Origin: an uncultured Muribaculaceae bacterium
GTDB lineage: Bacteria; Bacteroidota; Bacteroidia; Bacteroidales; Muribaculaceae
Direction of reading: 5' to 3'
DNA length: 54,917 nucleotides
Assembly: GCA_910587425.1 (NCBI GenBank)
Contig: CAJUKU010000001.1
Location: forward strand, 1-54,917
Part shown: positions 25,845 to 35,300 of the stretch, in pieces
How positions within the stretch are numbered: position 1 is the first letter of the stretch
How the letters are laid out: every line of letters starts with the position of its first letter
The notes under the pieces: generated by a model
Seen by the model: the letters and a program-made list of their open reading frames with translations, nothing else
Databases searched by the model: none
What the model was told of the DNA's origin: nothing
Program-made: the position numbers and the translations under genes

Positions 25845-26528
25845 ATGAATAATATAGCGAAGATCATACTGACATTAGCTGTGATTTGCATAGCGATTGC
25901 GGGAGTGTTTCATCTGATATTCCCAACATTTGTCGCTTTGGAAGCACTATGCTCACTGACAGGAATTCTGTTTGCCTCGACTGTTTTCTTTAATCTATGG
26001 AGCGTCACCTCGTCGGTCAGAATGCCAGTCCGGGTTGTTTCGAGAAACATTGTGATCTATATCATACTCGGATTATCATTCTTATGGACTCTTCTTTTCA
26101 CCTTTGTCAGCGATGATTGGGCAGCTCCCGACCGAAACCTCAAAACACTCTACATCGGGTATCTGATTTTGCTGATAGTGGGCAGTACAGTATGGCTGAT
26201 AGCCGACTTCGGGGGGTCTGCCGCACAGAGCAAAAGCGATTCCGTACAATCATTGATCGCCGAACGTGAGCAACTGTTGGTTCTGATAGACCGCATCATG
26301 CTTGTAACCGACAGTTGGAATAACGGAGCTAAATATGAAGCCAACAGAATTCTTTCGGAATCGAAAAGCCATCTGCGGGCTGTCCCCGCTGGGAAACTGA
26401 AAGATACCACAGCATGCGCCGATATCAAAGTTTCGCTCAGTGCTCTGCAATCCGCGGTGGAAAGTGCCGATATCGCCACAATTAAAGAAACCAATCTCAA
26501 ACTCATCAATAAACTCAAATCATTATAA
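25845..26528 (+). CDS. Four-helix membrane protein of unknown function
   Basis: The protein has 227 aa from ATG 25845; the frame reaches back into the SPFH gene but that part is not protein-like. Four hydrophobic segments lie at about 5-26, 34-55, 73-95 and 110-131. A cytosolic helical tail follows (about 140-227) with heptad-like Leu/Ile spacing, probably a coiled coil. No family recognised. It begins 34 bp after the SPFH gene and ends 4 bp before the next start. Confidence 0.75.
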   Translation: MNNIAKIILTLAVICIAIAGVFHLIFPTFVALEALCSLTGILFASTVFFNLWSVTSSVRMPVRVVSRNIVIYIILGLSFLWTLLFTFVSDDWAAPDRNLKTLYIGYLILLIVGSTVWLIADFGGSAAQSKSDSVQSLIAEREQLLVLIDRIMLVTDSWNNGAKYEANRILSESKSHLRAVPAGKLKDTTACADIKVSLSALQSAVESADIATIKETNLKLINKLKSL

Positions 26529-26532
26529 CATT

Positions 26533-27000
26533 ATGTCAAACAATTGTCCTAATTGCGGCGGCACAAAATCCGCCGAACTCGGTAACGGAATGCAGCGATG
26601 CCTCTACTGTGGCACATCATTCGAGATGCCACATCAGCAAGCACCGATACAGACACCTCAACCCATCACGCCTCAGCAGCAGCCAGTAATGGTGGTCAAC
26701 AACATCGGAGCTACCGGCACACAACCCATAACACCGGTCTACATCGGTGGCAAGAACAAGGGTACAGCAGTCATACTTGCATTTCTTTTAGGATGCTTTG
26801 GAGTAGCCCGCTTCTATGTAGGCAGCGTAGGTTTAGGGTTATTCTACCTGTTCCTGACTTTAATTATCTCTGCCTTCTCCTTTGGAATAGGATTTTTCGT
26901 TATCGGCTCAATCCTGTCGCTCATCGATTTCCTTTACTTCCTCTGCATGAGTGAATCCACATTCAACCGTCTGTACAACCGTCAATATAATTACCGGTAA
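26533..27000 (+). CDS. Zinc-ribbon and TM2-domain membrane protein
   Basis: The protein has 155 aa from ATG 26533. The N-terminus is a zinc ribbon (CPNCGG and CLYCG, Cys 5, 8, 23, 26). A Pro/Gln-rich linker follows (QTPQPITPQQQP), then a TM2 domain from about 75 (KGTAVILAFLLGCFGVARFY ... GSILSLIDFLYFL) with the family's GxxGxxRFY and late Asp between two helices. It starts 5 bp after the previous stop, so translation is tightly coupled. TM2 proteins often accompany SPFH/GYF proteins; the Pro-rich linker is a candidate GYF ligand (inference). Confidence 0.85.
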   Translation: MSNNCPNCGGTKSAELGNGMQRCLYCGTSFEMPHQQAPIQTPQPITPQQQPVMVVNNIGATGTQPITPVYIGGKNKGTAVILAFLLGCFGVARFYVGSVGLGLFYLFLTLIISAFSFGIGFFVIGSILSLIDFLYFLCMSESTFNRLYNRQYNYR

Positions 27001-27023
27001 CCGACATCCATAGCCTGAATCAG

Positions 27024-28637
27024 ATGAAAAGAGATCAATCATACATAAAGGCTGTCGAGCTATTCAATGATGGTGAATATGAACAAGCATACATCACCAT
27101 CGACGGCTCGACATCAATCACCACCGAAGAACTACAGCAGTTCAAATCAAACTGTCTCACTTTTATAAGCCAACAGTATGTGTACATCATCAAGGATGCC
27201 ATCTCCAACAGCAATTATGAGGAGGCACTTTCTTTAAAAGAACGTTTCCTTTCCAAATACGGCAATAATGACGAAATCTGGAGCTTAGAAATCCCGAGAC
27301 AAAACCCACAAAAGCCAAAAAGCACTGCGGAAGAAAATCACAAAAGGGAATCCCAATCCACGCAGTCTAAGAGAAAAACTTCCGAATATGTCATAGCCGT
27401 CATTTTCCTGTTTGCATTAGTGATATTCATTATTTTCGCCATCTCTAAGAGCAGTGATAATGACGACAATTACTACTCAGAAGGCATGGACACTGTTTCT
27501 GCACTCGCTGTAGAATGTGAAGCGGTAGCAGATGTGAATGCTTTTGCTGAGGATTTTGCCAAAACACACGACGTGCTTTGTGGCGAAATAAACGATAGCC
27601 ATCAGTACATTATATTCAGAGACAATAATGGTGCAGATATAATGTTTTGGAACATGGGCAAGGATCCGTGTTCGCTTACTAAATACCTTACTCAAAGCGA
27701 AATAACATCATATGGTATTAACGTTACGTCTGAAAAACCTGCACTCACTCAATACCCAGATAAATATGGCAGTTTTGAGGATCTATCCAAGACATTATCC
27801 GACAAAAATGCCAAATTTTACATCAAGAGTAATTGGCTGTTGTGCGGTAATTATCTAATCAACCTATACAATAAGAAAATAATATATATCGACGATGTAA
27901 GCCTAAACTTTGACGAGTCTACTAATTATAAATCCATAGGCAACAAGATATCCACGGAAGCTCCGGCTCGCGACATAACACTAATATTAGCAGGATTTTA
28001 TTCTGACGATTTTTACAACCGTGTTCTATCTACAGCAAATAATACCCAAGGTATTCATAATGAAACATACATGACATTAGGAAGAGGAGGGCTCAGTGTC
28101 ACATGGGAAGGGACACTTAACGACCATGGACTCAAGATGAACAATAGTATTATTTCTATGGGCATAACAATCCCTATCAATGCGCTCGGTACATATGAAG
28201 AGGAGTCATACCGTGAAGCAATCGTTCGCGCTGTAAGTGATGAACTTTGTGATGCGAACAATGAATATCGAAAGGAAAAACTGAGAGAAGGAATTATCGG
28301 TGAGATCTTTGATCTGGACTATTTTATGGGTCGGATTGCGTATCTCAGTTTGAAAACTGACGGTACTTTCATAGATAATAACACTAACCGAACAGGAGTT
28401 TATAAGCGCAGCCGAAATGGGATTACTTATAGTTATAGCGACTCAGATGGTGGAGAGATCCTTGTCTGGAGAGGTAAATACTATACCTTTGGAACAGAAT
28501 ATGATATAAAAATTAACCTAATGGATGAAACCATAGAGTATTTTGATGATTCATATAGGAAAATCTCTCTTGACCAATATGCATCTATGAATAATCATTT
28601 AAAGGATAGACACTGCAAATTAGAATGGTACAATTAA
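27024..28637 (+). CDS. Single-pass membrane protein of unknown function
   Basis: The protein has 537 aa. Residues 1-90 are helical and TPR-like (YIKAVELFNDGEYEQAYITI; YEEALSLKERFLSKYG). A charged linker and one membrane helix (about 122-140, VIAVIFLFALVIFIIFAIS) follow. The remaining 390 residues should lie in the periplasm, with acidic Asp/Asn-rich stretches and no domain that I recognise. The gene is AT-rich compared with its flanks. It is fourth in the SPFH/TM2 operon, 23 bp after the TM2 gene. Confidence 0.75.
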   Translation: MKRDQSYIKAVELFNDGEYEQAYITIDGSTSITTEELQQFKSNCLTFISQQYVYIIKDAISNSNYEEALSLKERFLSKYGNNDEIWSLEIPRQNPQKPKSTAEENHKRESQSTQSKRKTSEYVIAVIFLFALVIFIIFAISKSSDNDDNYYSEGMDTVSALAVECEAVADVNAFAEDFAKTHDVLCGEINDSHQYIIFRDNNGADIMFWNMGKDPCSLTKYLTQSEITSYGINVTSEKPALTQYPDKYGSFEDLSKTLSDKNAKFYIKSNWLLCGNYLINLYNKKIIYIDDVSLNFDESTNYKSIGNKISTEAPARDITLILAGFYSDDFYNRVLSTANNTQGIHNETYMTLGRGGLSVTWEGTLNDHGLKMNNSIISMGITIPINALGTYEEESYREAIVRAVSDELCDANNEYRKEKLREGIIGEIFDLDYFMGRIAYLSLKTDGTFIDNNTNRTGVYKRSRNGITYSYSDSDGGEILVWRGKYYTFGTEYDIKINLMDETIEYFDDSYRKISLDQYASMNNHLKDRHCKLEWYN

Positions 28638-28647
28638 AAACCTCGCT

Positions 28648-29172
28648 ATGAATAGATTAATACTTGTTTTTCTCGGTCTGTTGCTCATTGGCGCTCCAAT
28701 ACACGCCGGTGAGGAGACCAACCCACTGACAAAACCGATAGTAACTTACTTGGAAGCCTCCGGCTACAAAGGATCTGTTCAAAATAATAAAATTTACTTT
28801 GAAAAAGACGATAAGCACTATCAGATGAACATAGTAAAGAACGGTAAGTACTTTTATTATGAAATATTCTCTACCGTGGCTTCAGTCCAGCCTACAAATC
28901 ATAACCTTTATCTGATGGAAGGTATTGCGTATTACATACAGAAACGGCAACAGATGACTAAAATACATATTTATGACGTAACCAAAGACGGAACGGCTAC
29001 TCTTAAGGGCGGACATGAAGATGGTATTGTCGCAATACAAGCTGATGCATACGTTGAGAATATCGCATTATCACTTAAGGACGTACCGGAGCTCATGCCT
29101 ATGTACATCACGCTGATAGAGAATGCACGCATGATTTACAGAGAGAAATTAAGGACGGAACAACTTTTTTAG
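28648..29172 (+). CDS. Secreted protein of unknown function
   Basis: The protein has 174 aa with a signal peptide (LILVFLGLLLIGAPIHA). The mature part has a beta-rich first half (KIYFEKDDKHYQMNIVKNGK) and a helical C-terminus. No family is recognised. It is 10 bp after the 537-aa gene and is last in the operon, followed by a hairpin at 29200-29243. A periplasmic partner of the upstream membrane protein is plausible. Confidence 0.75.
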   Translation: MNRLILVFLGLLLIGAPIHAGEETNPLTKPIVTYLEASGYKGSVQNNKIYFEKDDKHYQMNIVKNGKYFYYEIFSTVASVQPTNHNLYLMEGIAYYIQKRQQMTKIHIYDVTKDGTATLKGGHEDGIVAIQADAYVENIALSLKDVPELMPMYITLIENARMIYREKLRTEQLF

Positions 29173-29199
29173 CATTCTCTTTTTGATTACCAAGCCCTG

Positions 29200-29243
29200 T
29201 GCCGGAGGTACTGTATCATAACAGCATCTCCGGCAACTGTTTT
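29200..29243 (+). terminator. Probable terminator of the SPFH/TM2 operon
   Basis: Stem of 7 bp (29200-29206 with 29229-29235), extended by inner CTGT/ACAG, followed by ACTGTTTT. Confidence 0.6.
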
Positions 29244-29372
29244 GGTTAATCTGACGATTAAGAAAACTTCGCAGGAGGGGTTATACATAAAGTGTGGGGA
29301 TGCGGATTTTTGTGTAATTTTGCGTGATTACAAGAAATGTGGCTGAAGATATTAATAACAGGTCAGATAGGC

Positions 29373-29423
29373 TCAGATTAATATAACGCTAATCAGGCAC
29401 TAATCAGATTAAAATAACGCTAA
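29373..29423 (+). repeat. Tandem 20-bp repeats before ispE
   Basis: TCAGATTAATATAACGCTAA (29373-29392) and a copy with one change (29404-29423), period 31 bp, end just before the ispE start. A TAATTTTG minus-7 candidate is at 29315-29322. The repeats could be operator sites. Confidence 0.55.
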
Positions 29424-29435
29424 ACGACAGATATC

Positions 29436-30299
29436 ATGGTGGTGTTTCCGAACGCGAAGATCAATATAGGGCTCGACATTGTGAAGAGGCGCAGTGACGG
29501 CTATCATAATATAGTCACGCTGTTTTATCCCGTTGGATGGTGCGACGTGCTGGAGATCGTACCCGGCAGGTGTCGGGAGACGACGCTCACCATCACAGGT
29601 CGCGAGGTTGCCTGTCCGATGGAGAAGAACCTGATCATCAAGGCGCTGCGGGCTCTTGATGAAAATATCAGCAAGGCAGCAGGCGATACTGTCGCCGAGG
29701 GTTGGCGACATCTGCCGCCACTCGACATTTTCCTGCACAAGGTGATCCCCGACGGTGCGGGACTCGGTGGCGGCTCAGCCGATGCGGCATTTGCCGTGCG
29801 CGCCGTGAACGAGATGCTGAACCTCGGGCTGACGGAGCCGCAGATGGCTGAGATCATCGCTCCGGTGGGTGCCGACTGCCCTTTCTTCATCTATAACCGC
29901 CCGATGCTCGCCACCGGCACGGGAACGACACTATCGCCAGCCGAACTGAACTTGGAGGGCTACTACATCACGATAGCCAAGCCGGATGTGAGCGTACCGA
30001 CACGCGAGGCGTATGCAGGAGTGACACCCCGGCAGCCCGACACAGCGCTCGAGCGTCTACTCGACGCAGATCCGGCGTCGTGGAGCGCAGGGGTAAAGAA
30101 TGACTTCGAGGCGTCGATTTTCCCGTCGCACCCTGAGATCGCAGCGATAAAGACGTTGCTTATGGAGCATGGCGCCGTCTATGCTTCCATGTCGGGATCT
30201 GGCTCGGCAGTGTATGGAATATTCACGAGTGACATTTTGGCAGAGGAAGCCGCCGCAAAGCTTGCCGACTGCCAGACATTCACCTGCGCGATGCAGTGA
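29436..30299 (+). CDS. ispE: 4-diphosphocytidyl-2-C-methyl-D-erythritol kinase
   Basis: The protein has 287 aa, the usual length. The N-terminal AKINIGLDIVKRRSDGYHN and the GHMP ATP-binding loop VIPDGAGLGGGSADAAF are diagnostic, with GADCPFFI and the late SGSGSAVYGIF. It phosphorylates CDP-methylerythritol in the MEP isoprenoid pathway in the cytoplasm. The gene has its own leader with a tandem repeat; grpE follows 114 bp downstream. Confidence 0.95.
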   Translation: MVVFPNAKINIGLDIVKRRSDGYHNIVTLFYPVGWCDVLEIVPGRCRETTLTITGREVACPMEKNLIIKALRALDENISKAAGDTVAEGWRHLPPLDIFLHKVIPDGAGLGGGSADAAFAVRAVNEMLNLGLTEPQMAEIIAPVGADCPFFIYNRPMLATGTGTTLSPAELNLEGYYITIAKPDVSVPTREAYAGVTPRQPDTALERLLDADPASWSAGVKNDFEASIFPSHPEIAAIKTLLMEHGAVYASMSGSGSAVYGIFTSDILAEEAAAKLADCQTFTCAMQ

Positions 30300-30413
30300 A
30301 CCGGCGTTTCCGAACGAAACGCCGAAAAAATTGTTATCTTTTTAAAGTGCCAGACCGGATTACGGTGAGTTTGGCAAAATTTTTGTATGTACAGATTTCT
30401 AAAAAGAATACTC

Positions 30414-31022
30414 ATGAGCAAGAATCATAAGCATAACAACCCCGAACAGGAGAATACCGCAACCGAACAGCCACAGGAAGAGATACTCGACAATGTGCCC
30501 GAGGCTGCCGGTGAGGATGAAACCGCCGAGGATATCGAGAACGCCGAGATGACCGAGATCGACCGTCTGGCGCAGGAGAACGGCGAACTGAAGGCTCAGC
30601 TCGAGAAGGAGAAGAAGGAATATCTGTTCCTGATGGCTGAGTTTGACAATTTCCGCAAACGCTCCCTGAAAGAGAAGAGCGAGATACTGCGCAACGGTGC
30701 CGAAAACGTGATGCGCGGTCTGCTCCCGATAATCGATGATTTCGAGCGCGGCATCGAGGCGGCACGCAAGACTGACGACCCCGACGCTGTGCTTCAGGGC
30801 ATGGAGCTTATCTACAACAAGTTTATCAAATATCTGGAACAGAACGGTGTCAAGGCGATGGAATCGACCGGTGCGGAATTCAATCCCGACCTGCACGAGG
30901 CTATAGCCATGGTGCCCGTCGACGATCCTGATGCGAAAGGCAAGGTGATCGATACGCCGACAAAGGGATACATGATAAATGACAAAGTGCTCCGTCACGC
31001 AAAGGTGGCTGTAGGACAGTAA
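30414..31022 (+). CDS. grpE: Nucleotide exchange factor GrpE
   Basis: The protein has 202 aa from ATG 30414 (MSKNHKHNN); an in-frame ATG at 30387 would add nine residues and cannot be excluded. An acidic N-terminus is followed by a long coiled coil (LAQENGELKAQLEKEKKEYL), FDNFRKRSLKEK and a beta-wing ending LRHAKVAVG. It releases ADP from DnaK in the heat-shock chaperone cycle. It is 16 bp upstream of dnaJ. Confidence 0.95.
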   Translation: MSKNHKHNNPEQENTATEQPQEEILDNVPEAAGEDETAEDIENAEMTEIDRLAQENGELKAQLEKEKKEYLFLMAEFDNFRKRSLKEKSEILRNGAENVMRGLLPIIDDFERGIEAARKTDDPDAVLQGMELIYNKFIKYLEQNGVKAMESTGAEFNPDLHEAIAMVPVDDPDAKGKVIDTPTKGYMINDKVLRHAKVAVGQ

Positions 31023-31038
31023 AAACATTCCGAGACAA

Positions 31039-32205
31039 ATGGCAAAGAGAGATTATTACGAAGTGCTCGGGGTGTCGAAGACCGCCACTCCCGAGGAGCT
31101 TAAGAAAGCCTACCGATCGCTGGCTATAAAATATCACCCTGACAAGAATCCCGACGACAAGGAGGCTGAAGAGAAGTTCAAGGAAGCCGCCGAGGCATAC
31201 GATGTGCTCTCCGATCCGGAGAAGCGTCAGAAGTATGACCAGTTCGGACATGACATGGGTCCGCAGGGATTCCCCGGTGGCGGTGGCTACTACTCGACCG
31301 GCGGCATGTCGATGGAGGATATATTCTCGGCATTCGGCGATATTTTCGGCGGTCACGCTCACTTCGACATGGGTGGCTTCGGCAGTGCTGCCGGCGGACG
31401 TCCGCGCAAGCGGCAGCGCCGCGGCGATGACCTGCGCATAACACTGAAGCTGACACTCGAGGATATAGCCAAGGGTGTGTCGAAGACGCTCAAACTGAAA
31501 TCGTTCGTCAAAGATACGCACTGCAACGGCACCGGAGCTAAGGACGGCACGGCTTTCACAACATGTCCTACCTGCCACGGTTCAGGAACCATCGTTCGCA
31601 CACAGCAGACAATATTCGGCGCCGCACAGAGTGCCGCCATCTGTCCGGAATGTAACGGCGAGGGGAAGATCATCAGCGAACGTTGCCAGTTCTGCAACGG
31701 CACCGGCGTGGAGCACAAGGAGCAGGTGGTGTCGTTCGACATCCCGGCAGGCGTCTCCGACGGCATGGTGCTCACCGTGAAAGGAAAGGGTAACGCGCCA
31801 ATGCACGGCGGCGTGAACGGCGACCTGCTTGTCGTGATCGAGGAGGTGAAGCATCCGGAACTGATACGCGACGGCAACGACGTGGTCTACAACCTTATGC
31901 TCGACATCCCGACCGCTGCACTCGGTGGATCGGCGGAAGTGCCGACAATCGGCGGACGCGCCCGTCTGAAAATCGCCCCCGGAACACAGCCAGGCAAGAT
32001 ACTGCGCCTGCGTGGCAAAGGTCTGCCCAATCCGGAGACCCATGAGGTGGGCGATGAGCTTATCAACGTGATGGTCTACATCCCCGAAAATCTCACCGAT
32101 GAGGAACGCGCAGCATTTAAGAGCCTTGAGGATAAACCGAACATCAAGCCTACGGAGTCGGTGAAGAACCGCATATTCTCCAAGCTGCGGCACATATTCG
32201 ATTAG
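31039..32205 (+). CDS. dnaJ: Chaperone DnaJ with an altered zinc-finger repeat
   Basis: The protein has 388 aa. The J domain (1-70) carries the HPD motif in YHPDKNP. A Gly/Phe-rich region follows to about 125, then four zinc-finger repeats and the C-terminal substrate domain. Repeats two to four keep CxxCxGxG (TCPTCHGSG, ICPECNGEG, RCQFCNGTG). The first reads DTHCNGTG, so its first Cys is replaced by Asp159, with His161 nearby. DnaJ loads unfolded proteins onto DnaK; the site made of repeats one and four may bind zinc differently here. It forms an operon with grpE and ends at a strong terminator. Confidence 0.95.
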   Translation: MAKRDYYEVLGVSKTATPEELKKAYRSLAIKYHPDKNPDDKEAEEKFKEAAEAYDVLSDPEKRQKYDQFGHDMGPQGFPGGGGYYSTGGMSMEDIFSAFGDIFGGHAHFDMGGFGSAAGGRPRKRQRRGDDLRITLKLTLEDIAKGVSKTLKLKSFVKDTHCNGTGAKDGTAFTTCPTCHGSGTIVRTQQTIFGAAQSAAICPECNGEGKIISERCQFCNGTGVEHKEQVVSFDIPAGVSDGMVLTVKGKGNAPMHGGVNGDLLVVIEEVKHPELIRDGNDVVYNLMLDIPTAALGGSAEVPTIGGRARLKIAPGTQPGKILRLRGKGLPNPETHEVGDELINVMVYIPENLTDEERAAFKSLEDKPNIKPTESVKNRIFSKLRHIFD

Positions 32206-32253
32206 AGGATGTGTCACAACGACCATTCTGACAATTCCTCCCATCAGGATACA

Positions 32254-32290
32254 AAAGCGGTGTGTCAAAATTCACTTGACACACCGCTTT
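32254..32290. terminator. Bidirectional terminator between dnaJ and tricorn-like gene
   Basis: A perfect 14-bp stem (32254-32267 with 32277-32290), A-rich on one side and ending in TTT on the other, serves both convergent genes. Confidence 0.9.
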
Positions 32291-32325
32291 ATATTATATA
32301 GTAGTATTAAGAGTCAGCCGCCGGT

Positions 32326-35300
32326 TCAAAGTCCGAGATCCTTGAATGTGCGCGGAGCGGGAACTTTCGGGAGAGGCTTGCGGTCCTTCACCTGTTCGAG
32401 AGCCACACGGATAGCCTCGTTGAGCTGCTGATCCTCGCCCGCCTGTTCGCGGATGGGATCGTTGTCGATAAGTATGTCGGGCTCGACACCATGATTCTCC
32501 ACGATCCATTCGCCGGTCTCGGCATCGAAATTGGTGAAGAACGGTACGCGGACGTCTGTTCCATCCATATATGGGAGTGATCCGCTGATACCGATTATAC
32601 CTCCCCAGGTGCGCGTACCGATAACGGTGCCGAGCTTGTTAGCCTTGAAGCTCCAGGGGAACAGGTCTCCGTCGGAAGCGGAATACTTGTTGATGAGTAG
32701 CACCTTCGGTCCGACATGGGCTGCATCGGGCACAGTACCGACCTTTGATGAGGTGCGGCTCATAGTGAGGCGGTAAGGTTTGCGCATAAGACGCTCGATG
32801 AGCATCGGCGACACATTGCCGCCTCCATTGGCGCGGTCGTCGATGATCAGCGCCTCCTTGTCGAGCTGCGGATAGAAGTAGCGTGCGAACTCGTTCAGAC
32901 CCTCGGGTCCCATATCTGGCACGTAGATGTAGCCCACGCGTCCGTCGGTAGCCTCCTCAACCTTACGTATGTTGTTCTGCACCCATTCGTAGTGGTAAAG
33001 CGGCTCCTCGTTGTCGATGGGGCGGATCACCACCTTGCGTCCGCCGGCAGCAGCCTTTGAATTGACGGTAAGCTCCGTAAGTTTGTCAGCCTTGCCGATA
33101 AGCAGCGAGTAGATATTGCTGGTTTCGGTTACAGGCACACCGTCGACAGCGGTGATGAAGTCGCCCGCTTTCACACCCACGCCAGGCTCGGCAAGCGGCG
33201 AGCGGAGTTTTTCGCTGTAGACTCCACCGGGGAGAATTCGGTCGATACGATAGAAACCGCTCTTGTCGCGACTAAGCTCGGCTCCGAGCAGACCCATGCT
33301 GATGTTCTCTGGACGGACAGTCTCGCCGGGGTTCACGTAGGCATGTCCGCATGCGAGTTCGGCAATCATAGCACCTATGATATAGTTGAGATCGAGGCGG
33401 GTCTTGGCGTACGGAAGCAGTTGAGCGTATTTCTCACGAATAGCCTTCCAGTCGGTGCCATGCATGTTCTCGAGATAGAAACCGTCGCGGAAAGCGCGCC
33501 ATGTCTCATCGAAGATCTGCGCCCATTCCTGCGGATAGTCTACGACAGCCACCATGTCGGAAAGATCGACGGCGTCGGAGAGATTGGCTTTTCCGGCGGG
33601 CATAGCTACAGAGTACAGTTTGCCGCCCTTGCTGAACAGGGCGCGCTTGCCGTCGGCACTCACCTCCATACGGGCGCCCTCGGCTACGGTCTCCTCCTTT
33701 TGTGTGGCGAGATCGAACTGTTTCGTGTCGCGACCTGAAGAGTACCACACCTTCTTTCCGTCGCTATAGAAGCTGCCATAGCGGCCTGTGGGGAGCGGCA
33801 AGCGGATTATGCGGCCTGGGAGTCCGTCGGCATCGATTTCCACCGTGACACCGGCTGTGGCGGAACTGTTCTTACCACCTTTCGCCGCTTTCGCGTCTTT
33901 AGTATCCTCCGGTTTGTCGGCTGAAGCCGCGCCATCGGTCGGGAGCAGCGGCGAGGGGGTGTCGGCTTTCAGGAGAGCCATGTAGACACCATCCATCGCA
34001 CCGTAGGCATGGTTCCACTCCGTGCGCGAATATATCGGGTTGAAGTCGCGGGCGGAGGTGAAGATAAGGTAGCGACCATCGGCACTGAAGCGCGGCGATG
34101 AGCTGTCGTACCACTTCTCGGTCACGGCGATCTCCCTGCCATCAGCAAGATTGCGCACGTATACCACGCTCATGTTGTTTGACTCCGGGCGGGTATATGT
34201 GATCCAGCGGCTGTCGGGAGAATAGCTCACATCGTAGAATTCGCTTTCGGGATTCTGCGTCACGGTGCGTTTTGTAGCCGCGACGGGATCCACCTCAACG
34301 ATGCGGTTCTTGCGGTCGGTGTAGAGGATGTGGCGACTGTCGGGGCTCCACTGGAGCGAACGGATGTATGTGTCATTACCCGTAGTGAGCTGCTTCGGTT
34401 CGCCACCTGCGGCGCTCTGCAACCAGATCTCGGTCTCACCGGTGCGGTCGCTGATATATGCTATGCTCTTGCCGTCGGGGCTCCATTCCGCACCGCGCTC
34501 GTTGGCTCCGGGGGTGCGGGTGATATTGCGGGTGACACCCTTTGCCGCGGGAACATCGAACACCTCACCGCGCGCCGTCACTGCGAGACGCTCCCCGTCG
34601 GGAGATATGGACGCGGCTGTGACGTAGCGCTCAACATTCTTGTGCTCCTGACGTGCCTGATTGGCTTCAGGAGCCATGCGGATATCGATTTTCTCAGCTT
34701 TGCGCGTGGCGGGATCAAAGCTATAGATCCATCCACCATTCTCAAACACTATGCGCTTGCCGTCGGTGGACGGGAACTTGATGTCGTAATCAGTGTAATC
34801 GGTGACCTTTTCGGTCTTTCCGGTGCGGGTGTTGTAGACGAACAGATTCATGGTCATGTCGCGGTCGGAGATGAAGAAAATCTCATCGCCGATCCACATC
34901 GGAATGATGTCTTGCGCAGGATTCTCGGTGATATTCTTCACGCTCTTAGCCTCCGGATCATATACCCAGATGTCGTCAGCCATGCCGCCACGGTAATACT
35001 TCCAGTTGCGGAACTCGCGCATCACACGGTTGTAAGCCAGCTTCTTGCCGTCGGGCGAGTAGCTGCAGAAGCCGCCCTCGGGCAGAGGGATATCAGCTGG
35101 CATACCCCCTTCGGGACTAACGGTCCAGAGGCGCCCGGTGAAACCGTCGCCTATGCGGTTGCGGTAGACAATGCTCTTTCCGTCAGGGCTCCATGTCATG
35201 ACGATATTGTTCGGCCCCATACGGTCGCCGATGTCATCGCGGGCATTTGTGGCGGTATAGGTGAGCCGCTGCGGCTGTCCGCCGTTGCGGTCAATGAGAT

